Shown piece by piece: positions 35,501 to 44,500 of a stretch of 64,000 nucleotides of DNA. Below the pieces are notes generated by a model. That model ran no database searches. It saw nothing but the letters and a program-made list of their open reading frames with translations, and was not told the DNA's origin. The stretch comes from Pomphorhynchus laevis (lineage: Eukaryota > Acanthocephala > Palaeacanthocephala > Echinorhynchida > Pomphorhynchidae), in the NCBI GenBank assembly GCA_012934845.2, contig WNNJ02003593.1:124001-188000 (forward strand), given 5' to 3'. Position 1 is the first letter of the stretch, and every line of letters begins with the position of its first letter. The translations under genes were made by a program, and so were the position numbers.

Positions 35501-38500
35501 AAATGACAAATAGTTAAATAAATAATTATAATAATTATAAATAATAACTACCATGTTGAGTAGTACATTCATGTGCTTGCTTTCAAATAATATTAATTTT
35601 ACGATTTTTATGTTAAAATTGTAATGTTATATACATAACGTAATTTTATACAGAAAATCGATGCAGTAAAGTTTTTAATCTTAACTTGCAAATAGATCAA
35701 AATATTTCGTACAAATGTGAGATAGAATATAAAAAGTTGAAAATGATTAGTATGGCTAAGTTGAGGTGCACGTAATGCTATGGGATATGTTATCAAAAAT
35801 GTGTATACGACAGCATATACCCCTATATTCCAATGAGGAAAGTAGAAAAGGTAAATACTCACAGATTAGACCAATAAAAGATAAAACAATCGAGCAATCA
35901 GGTTTAAATCTGATATTGACTTGATTTTAAATATCTTTTACAGTGGCAAACGAGTGATGAGTATCCTCTACGGATTAATCGCAATAACGACGAAATTATT
36001 AGAATTGTTGATTTCTACTCCATTTAGAGTGTATAGCGATGTTTTCAAAATTGAAATATTTATCGCACAAGTAGAATATTATTCTACTTCACCTGTGGTA
36101 TATCACTAGATTGTTCGAATTCCGATTATCCCTTAACAGAAATGAAACATTCCTAAAATCGATTAAGGCTAAAGACAGCCAGATAATTTACTAACGAAAT
36201 ATATAATAGTTTATTTCAAAATATGTTTTTGACGAAAAAAGAAATCATATATAAATTTATATTCTTTACTTTCAAACTAATGTGTTACCTTAGTATCTTC
36301 GCAGTTTGTAAGTGGATGCAGCGATATTGTTCGTTGGGAATCGCTCAGATGTGCAACCTTTTCTTCAATTGTAATAATATCAAGATATCTGTTTATAAAT
36401 TTACTTCAATTTAACAAATTGTTAGAAAAATAAACTTTTGTACTTATGCAATGCAAGAATACGACTTTTCTTTTTTTCTTTGCGTTTGCGTTCGGATTCT
36501 GCTCGCAATTCATCGTAAAGGGATTTAGCACATATAGATTTATTGTTGCCAAGAGGAGTAATCTATGAACGACGTAAAAATATAAAATATAAAAATATTT
36601 ATTTATGAAAAATACTTATAATTATTTTAAATTCTCAATATTTATTATTTGGTGTTCTGAAATTTCTACTTAACTGTTAAGTATATTTTAATATAATTAA
36701 ATTATTTGTTAAAATTAATTTAAATAAATAAATTCTAACTTCACTAAATAACCTTTATGACTTCACGGCTCTATTATAATTAAGATGGAACAATTATAAG
36801 AATAATTAATGATAAAAATAATCTATAAAGAATTATTACGGCTGGATCAAAATAAAGCGAAAAATTTTATTTGATATTTTGCTAAACTCTGTTAGCATCT
36901 TGAGAAAATTTATCTCCAGAAAATTAAGCTAATGTTCTAAAGATGCTAATATAGATTAATATTAATATCGAATAAAATTTGGATATTTTCTTTGATCAAG
37001 CTTCAATAATTCTTTATTAGAAATTATAATTTAATTTTTACCATATATAATATATAATATACTATATTATAATATATAATATAGTATATTAAATATAATA
37101 TATTATATGAAATATTATTTCCATAGTATAAAAATAATTATCTGATTATATTTAATCTTAATAAATAATAACTTAGTTCTTATAATAGATTATTTTTAGA
37201 AATAATCTATTATAATAGAAAATTTTTTAATATAATAGAAAATTACAATTGTAAATTTTCAGAAGATGCTAACAGAAGTTATCGAAATATCAAGTAAAAT
37301 TTTCCTTCTTTCTTTGATCCACTTCCGATTATTCGTTATTAATAATGGATCATTATCGACTATTAAAAAATAATCTATTCTAAGAACTAAGTTATTTAAA
37401 ACACGCAATATGTAATAAGCAAATTATAGCTAGCTGGTACACAAATGAGAGCAATTAGGACTTGGATAAAAAGATATTAGAATAAATTATAATTATTAAG
37501 ATAAAATATAATCAGATAATTATATTTATAATATAGAAAATATTTAAAAAATTTAGTTTTCTTAATTGATCGAATAGTTCAAAATATTGCCAACTGATTT
37601 GTTATATAAATAAATCATTCATTTTTAAAAGTGTAATATAAAGTGGTTAACAATTTAGATAATATTCACGCAATCATTTTTAGCCAGACGCGGAAGAACG
37701 ACGATAACAGTAGCAAGTACCGTTTCGTTATCACAATGACTCATCAGTGCCAGATCCTTCCCACTGCTGGATACAGAGGAGGACTGGCACACGGCACACG
37801 AGTCATGTGTATGAAGTACCAGAAAGATTTCTGTCAACTTCACATTTAGTGCTAAATCAGCACTACTGCTTCACCAAATAGGATCATTAGCAAAAGCACT
37901 GGCAAATGCCAGCGCAGGTCTCTTTTTATATCGGCTAATATCTTTTTAATTTTCAAGAGAGAGTGTGAGACCATTCCGCGTGAATTATGTACGCAATCAT
38001 TTCTAGCCAGACGCGGAAGAAAGACGATAACAGTAGCAAGTACCGTTTCGTCATCATAATGACTCATCAGTGCCAGATTCCTCCCACTGCTGGATACAGA
38101 GGAGGACTGACGAAACGGTACTTGCTACTGTTATCGTCGTTCTTCCGCGTCTGGCTAAAAATGATTGCGTACATAATTCACGCGGAATGGTCTCACACTC
38201 TCTAGATAATATTCGTATTTTGTATAACCATCTGACATATTGTTTAATTCGCTTCATATATTTTATTCTGTAACACTTCACTTTGAAAGTTGTGCGTTGT
38301 GTAACATCGCACAACAATGTAGACATCGTTTAATTCGTGAAATTATAACTCGTGCATAAGGGATTTTGGGCGAGCAACAAATTAAAGAATTTCAGTATAT
38401 GTATCATGATGTTGTTGTTTTTGTGTTTTTAATGTTAAAAACTAAAATATTAAAAAATAGTTTTATTTCAATAACATTTAATTAAAAAATACATAATTCA

Positions 38501-41500
38501 AATAATTATTATATATTATAAATATTAATTATTATTTGATTATTTAAATTAATTATCAATTATAAATATTTTGTTATTAATTTTCATCATTTTCAGTTAT
38601 TTAGATTATTTAACTGCAGGTATAGAAATATAAACTTTGTCTGAACTTGGAATGCTTCAAGTTGATGGATAAAATTGATAGGTAAAACAATTTTAGCAAA
38701 TTCTGATCTGATAAACAGAATGGTTTATGATAAAAATTTAGCAAATCAAAAACTTTATCAGACTTAATACTAATTTATAAGCAATAGGTTAGAAACTATG
38801 AATGATTACAAATGACTTTTAGTTTATCAAAATCCAAAATAATTGTAATAATCAATATCATATAACTTTGGCCATTCCACACTCTGAGGAGTGTGATCGT
38901 TTTTTGATTTTGGTAAATAATCTCGACATTGTCTTGATTTATTCTCTATGTATTCTTCAGTATTTTCATGTGATTCTTTTGAATTAACTCGGTAACAATG
39001 ATTCCTCAATTTACAGGAAAGTTTCATGCCCATTTAAAATATTCAAATTTCTACAATTCAACTTAAATTAAATTTATTTTTTCCTGTTTATATTTATATT
39101 TGTGCGAAGAAATGGTCAGCACCAGAATGCAATAAATTCGCTAGAATAAAAATTTTGCAATAAAAATTGCAAGACTCCTCATTCAGACAACAGTTTATTT
39201 AGCTAGCAAATAAACGCTTTCTTAATATTTACAAATGACGTCAACTTATATTCTCACTTTAAACAGCTTGTTGTTTGTTTTTAAGCTAAATATAACAAAA
39301 TTTATTATTTCAGTATTAAAATACTGCATATTGACAAAAGAAAAACAAATAAAATCGATAAGCAAATTATTTTTAAATGATTCGATAGCAATTCGATAGT
39401 ATATTTTCGATAGTATTCGATTTATTGAAAATAGACTCGATATTTACGACTCTTAATTGTTGAAAATTATCGATGATAAAATTACTTTTTAGCAAGCGAT
39501 ATATACAAAAAACATGCATGAATTATAAAAAATAATACAAATTATACATTTTGTTTGCACGAGTAAAAGTGAAATTAATATTTCACTTTTGAAGTATTGA
39601 CAACCTGAAAATTAAAAATAATTTAATAATTTAAAATCAAAGATAAAAAATATTATAAAAAAATATTACAAAGAAAGAGAGAAAATTATTTTAATTCCAT
39701 AAATTACAAAATTTCGATAGCTTCTGCTATCGTCTCAAGGAAAATTAAACTGTTTGCAATTTTCCTAGATATGCTTTCGAAATATTGTAATTTTTGGAAT
39801 TTAAATAATTTCCTCTCTTCCAGTAAAATAAGTAAAACTTTATATTATATTTTAAAAGTAAAATATTCAAAATATTATTTTGAATTAATATAAGCAAGAT
39901 ACGAAAATGTTTAAATTAGAAGTTTAAATATTTGTTATTCAAACAATAAAATGGTTTAACTTATGTAAAGTCGCTTTTAAAATAAAACAGCAGAAAGAAT
40001 TCTAAATATAAATTATAAATAATAATTAATATTCAAAAATTACAGTAATTTTCATTTAGTAGAAATGGTAATTCAATATTCCAAGCTATAAGCAATTATT
40101 ACGGCTTTGATCCTATCATAAGAAACGATAGGATTATGTAATAAAATATCTAACAAATTTAAAATAATTTATTTTAATTTGAAATCAAAGTACGTAAGTA
40201 ATTACATTGGTAACGATATAGTCAATAGTACACGATTGGATAAAATATTGTATAAAATATCTTTTAGTTGAAATTGAAAAATATTGTTTTGGGAGGATTA
40301 TTCTTCAATTTCATTTACTCACATTAACTTGATCAAGCGATGTCACACGAAATAACAAACTATCAGTACAAACTTTATCAAGATCGTGGGTGGCCAACGT
40401 GGCATCATTACGTTGATCAAAACAGTCTTTATGCAGTCTTATCTAAAAGTAGACAAACTGTATATAACAGTAAATACACCAGAAAATTAAAAAAAACAAC
40501 GAAAAGTATCAAACATCATCCAATGTTTATGAATTAACGTTGAAGTCGTGCTTTAGAAAGTTACGTAAGACAATGATTTAATCGAAACATAATCGTTGAT
40601 AATGATTAAAGATATAATTTAAAATGTGCATTTATTAAATTATTTTAATGATTTTGAAGAAAGCCAATATCATTACATATTGTTGCAATTCTTAAAATTT
40701 CATTATTTAATGTATTATATTTTAATATTATATGGTATGTGTGAATGCTCATGCAAAAATATGTTTCTTGTAAATTTAAATATGTACTATTTACGATATA
40801 AATTAATAGTAGTTTTAGTTAATGTTAATTTAATGTTCATATCTAGATAAAGACCTTCTTTATCATCAATATTAGTTTTTCAAGAATAAGGCTAACTGGA
40901 TAAATTTGTTCACTAATTGAATAAAAATTATTAGAGTTAAATACACATATTATGGCTCATCACAGTATCGAAACAAACATTCATATCTTAATATAATTTA
41001 GATTTATTTCTTACACAGTTATGGGCGAATTCATATTCTATAAAGCTTAAATACAAGTCAGCTATAATTGAGCTACTATTACCTTTAATTAGAACACATT
41101 ATACTTGTCTGAAAAAAGATGTTCTTACTTTTAAATAATTTTGATTTATCAAAATATTTAAGGATTCTATTAATTCAATTTTATCCATATATTTATATTT
41201 ACTTGATGGTTTAATTTTTGTTAGATGTGCGTTATAGTTATTATAACATATGTGTATATCTTTTTCCGAATATAAGATTAATTAATTTTTCTAATGCATC
41301 TTTAATATCTGCTAAATCAAGATGTCTATAAAGCGTACTAAAATCGTATGTATTTATATTTTGAAAATTTATTCCTTTTGTCTGTTCTAAAAATTCTTTT
41401 GTAGAATTAATACTGAAATAGTGTTTCATACCAGTATTAATTTCGATTACCTTGCAATATTTTTTAAAATGTGCTTTAATTACTTTAAAGTATTTTATTC

Positions 41501-44500
41501 ATATAGACAGAAAGTGGTTTTAATGTACATTTAAACGCACTACATATGAACCTAGGTTTTATTGGATTTTTATGTAATATGCTAGATTTTTTCGAATATA
41601 AGATTAATTAAGTTTTCTAACGCTTCTTTAATTACTGCTAAATCTAGATATATAAGGCGTACTAAAATCGCAAGTATTTATATTTTGAGAATTCATTCCT
41701 TTTGTGTGTTCTAAAAATTCATTTGTGAAATTAATACTGAAATAGTATTTTATACCAATATTAATGTCTATTTTCTGCCACTACTTTAAGTATTTTATTC
41801 ATATAAACAGAAAGTGGTTTTAATGTACATTTAAAAGCACTACATATGAACCTAGGTTTTATTTGAATTTTATTTAATTTTGGATTCCAATATAATATGG
41901 GTATCGTTTTATCATCTGATTCAATTTTTATACTCTTCTTATCCATTATAGAACAATGACTTGTAATAATTGTTTTTAAACTTAACTCACTACGTTCACA
42001 TGTTGAATTTACATTTAAATCATTATAATTTTCTTCTTTCATCAGTATATCATAGTAAAGATTTTTGCTTATGAAGACAAAGTTATTATTTTTATTTTCA
42101 TTTTCATTTCTCTCGTGATCTAATAACATGGCAATTCCTCCTAATGACGTCTGATCTTTATTATGATACATCGTCTGTTATTTATAAGTCAATTCATAAA
42201 AATTGACTTTTATTTTAAATTTTAACTTGATATAAATAAAAATCTAATATAATAATTATCAGCGTTTGACGCGTGACAATGTCTGCAGAGTGACAAGAAA
42301 ATACACGACGATTTTTCTAAATAAATCACAAAATTATTCTCTATCAGTTATTCTGTAATACAGACTAGGCATGTAATTTAGATTTAATTATGAAAGCCAT
42401 CAGCAGAAGGCATGTATAAATCACCATCAACCAAAATGTAATATTTTTATCTCTTACTTAGTATGTATTTTAAACTTTTTTTTAGAACTTCTTGAGATAT
42501 AGGGTTATATTTTTATTTATCATATTTCTAGTTGCCCAATGCCGAGGGGCGAAGTTGCTTTTATAAATTATCTTTTTATAGTAATTAATAAATTTTATTT
42601 AATTAACTTAATTTAATTTTAACTTGACATAAATATTAATTGATATAAATATCAACTATATAAAATCTTATATAATTAATTATGATTTTTATGATATTTT
42701 TATTTATATATCGTATAAAATTCGATATTGATATGACTTTATTACCATATCTTTAATTAAAAAATGAATTAGTAATACAATTTAATAATAAATGTTATCG
42801 TTATACAAATTTATTATTGTATAAAATTTATAATTTATCCTTTATCTTTATTTTTAATTTATATTATAAAACATATAAAATGCGTAGACTCAGTTAAGTG
42901 ATCTGATTTATTATATAAATAAAAATAAACTTTAAAAATAGGCATTATTAATAAACCTTATTTTTTAATTCTTAACAAAACCAATATTAATGATAAAGAA
43001 GGTATATATCTAGATATGAACATTAAATTAACATCAAGATTAAATTAATATTAGATTAAATTAACAAGAAAGAAAAATATACAATTTAATTAATTAATAA
43101 AAATATCAAAAATGTTTAGTTAATTATTACCAGCATAGAAGAAAATATTAATAAATTAATCTAAAATCATTAATAATTTGAAATAATTGAACATTCATTA
43201 AATTAAATTATCAAACATTAATTAAATTAATTTTGTTAAATTAGTAATTTATTTTATTATACTAACTAAATTACTTAGTTCAATTGTATTTATTTAATTA
43301 AACATTTATTTAGCATTCATTTGTAAATTAATCTAAAACAAGTTTCAGTGACAATTAAAGCATTAAATATTTCACACTGTTGAACTGCCCATCTTGTACA
43401 TTAGAATAATCTACAATCAAAATATGGCAAAATATTTGATCGATAAACTGAGATTTTTAGTAACGTTACAGTCCTGATAGTGATAGACTTAATTAATAAA
43501 ATTAGCAAATTTAACTAAAGTATAACATCATATATGTATAGTGAGAGTATACCTGTTCTTTGATCAAATTTTCGAACTTTCCGTTGGTTATCAAATCAAC
43601 GTCTCTCAAAATGCAGCAAATTAAATGATAACCAGATTGCTTTGCTTCCAAGTTTTGAAGAACTGAATGAAAGAACATGCGGTATTAAAACATTGTCAAT
43701 TGTAAAAATGACTATTTAAACATTCATAATTTTAATCAAGTGTATTTACATCCTTGACAAATAATCCGTAAAAAACTTTTTTTAATATATTTTTTGTTAC
43801 AAATTAGTAGTCACCCTCAAATGGGTCTTATAAATGTCAGAGTATAATAGTTTTGTCCCTATATTTTCGTTATAGTCCTTATTACTAAGTTGTGATTGAA
43901 ACTTTTGTAATTTCTCCTCCTTGACGCCATCGACACTGATTTTGCAATAGATTTCGAAATGTTTGTTCTTATTCTTCTTATACAGTCATCATACCTATCT
44001 ACGTCTTTTGCTGCTAATCTAGAGGCAATCCGCTTAATCACACTGTTTGCTACATGACCTATTCCTCTAAATGTCGATAAAATCATCAAGTGGAATGCCG
44101 CTTGCTTAATTCTTGTAATTCGTTCTGCGTACTTTGCGTTTTATTTCGACTTTTATGGTATGTAAATAGATCAGGCATGCGCACTAAGGAATATAAAGGT
44201 GCTAAATTGTTGAAGACACACACGTCCATATAGGACCGCACCCAAATATTCCCATATAGCCCATTACAACAAATATCAGCTCTCGTCTCTCTATCTTTCG
44301 TAGTAGTCGATCTGTTAAAATCTATAAATTGCGGAACTGGCTGTAATATAGGTTCCTTTGTCACCAGTTTACAGATCCCGTTTAACGGTTTGATAATTTC
44401 ATCGACTACTATATTATGTCTAATGTAATTGAGACCTTCACATTTACACGACAATGCATGTGTTACATTTAAATCCATACCACATGTGCAAAAGCCATTT

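Noticed and set aside
35608-36109. Possible membrane-protein exons on the minus strand in LRRC47 intron 5 (hydrophobic, receptor-like look)
   Set aside because: AT-rich DNA often yields hydrophobic frames; there is no conserved chemoreceptor motif and no coherent exon pair.
36223-36414. Plus-strand 63-codon open frame
   Set aside because: Antisense shadow of LRRC47 exon 5.
37640-38330. Several short frames on both strands that could be read as a gene family
   Set aside because: They follow from the repeated and inverted 60-130 bp unit; the frames do not extend beyond it and show no domain.
38827-39033. Minus-strand 68-codon frame in LRRC47 intron 3, with fairly normal composition
   Set aside because: No motif, no matching splice phase for LRRC47 and no recognisable family; it could be an old exon or transposon scrap but cannot be supported.
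40340-40537. Plus-strand 65-codon open frame
   Set aside because: It is the antisense shadow of LRRC47 exon 3, which has clean splice sites and family-specific sequence.
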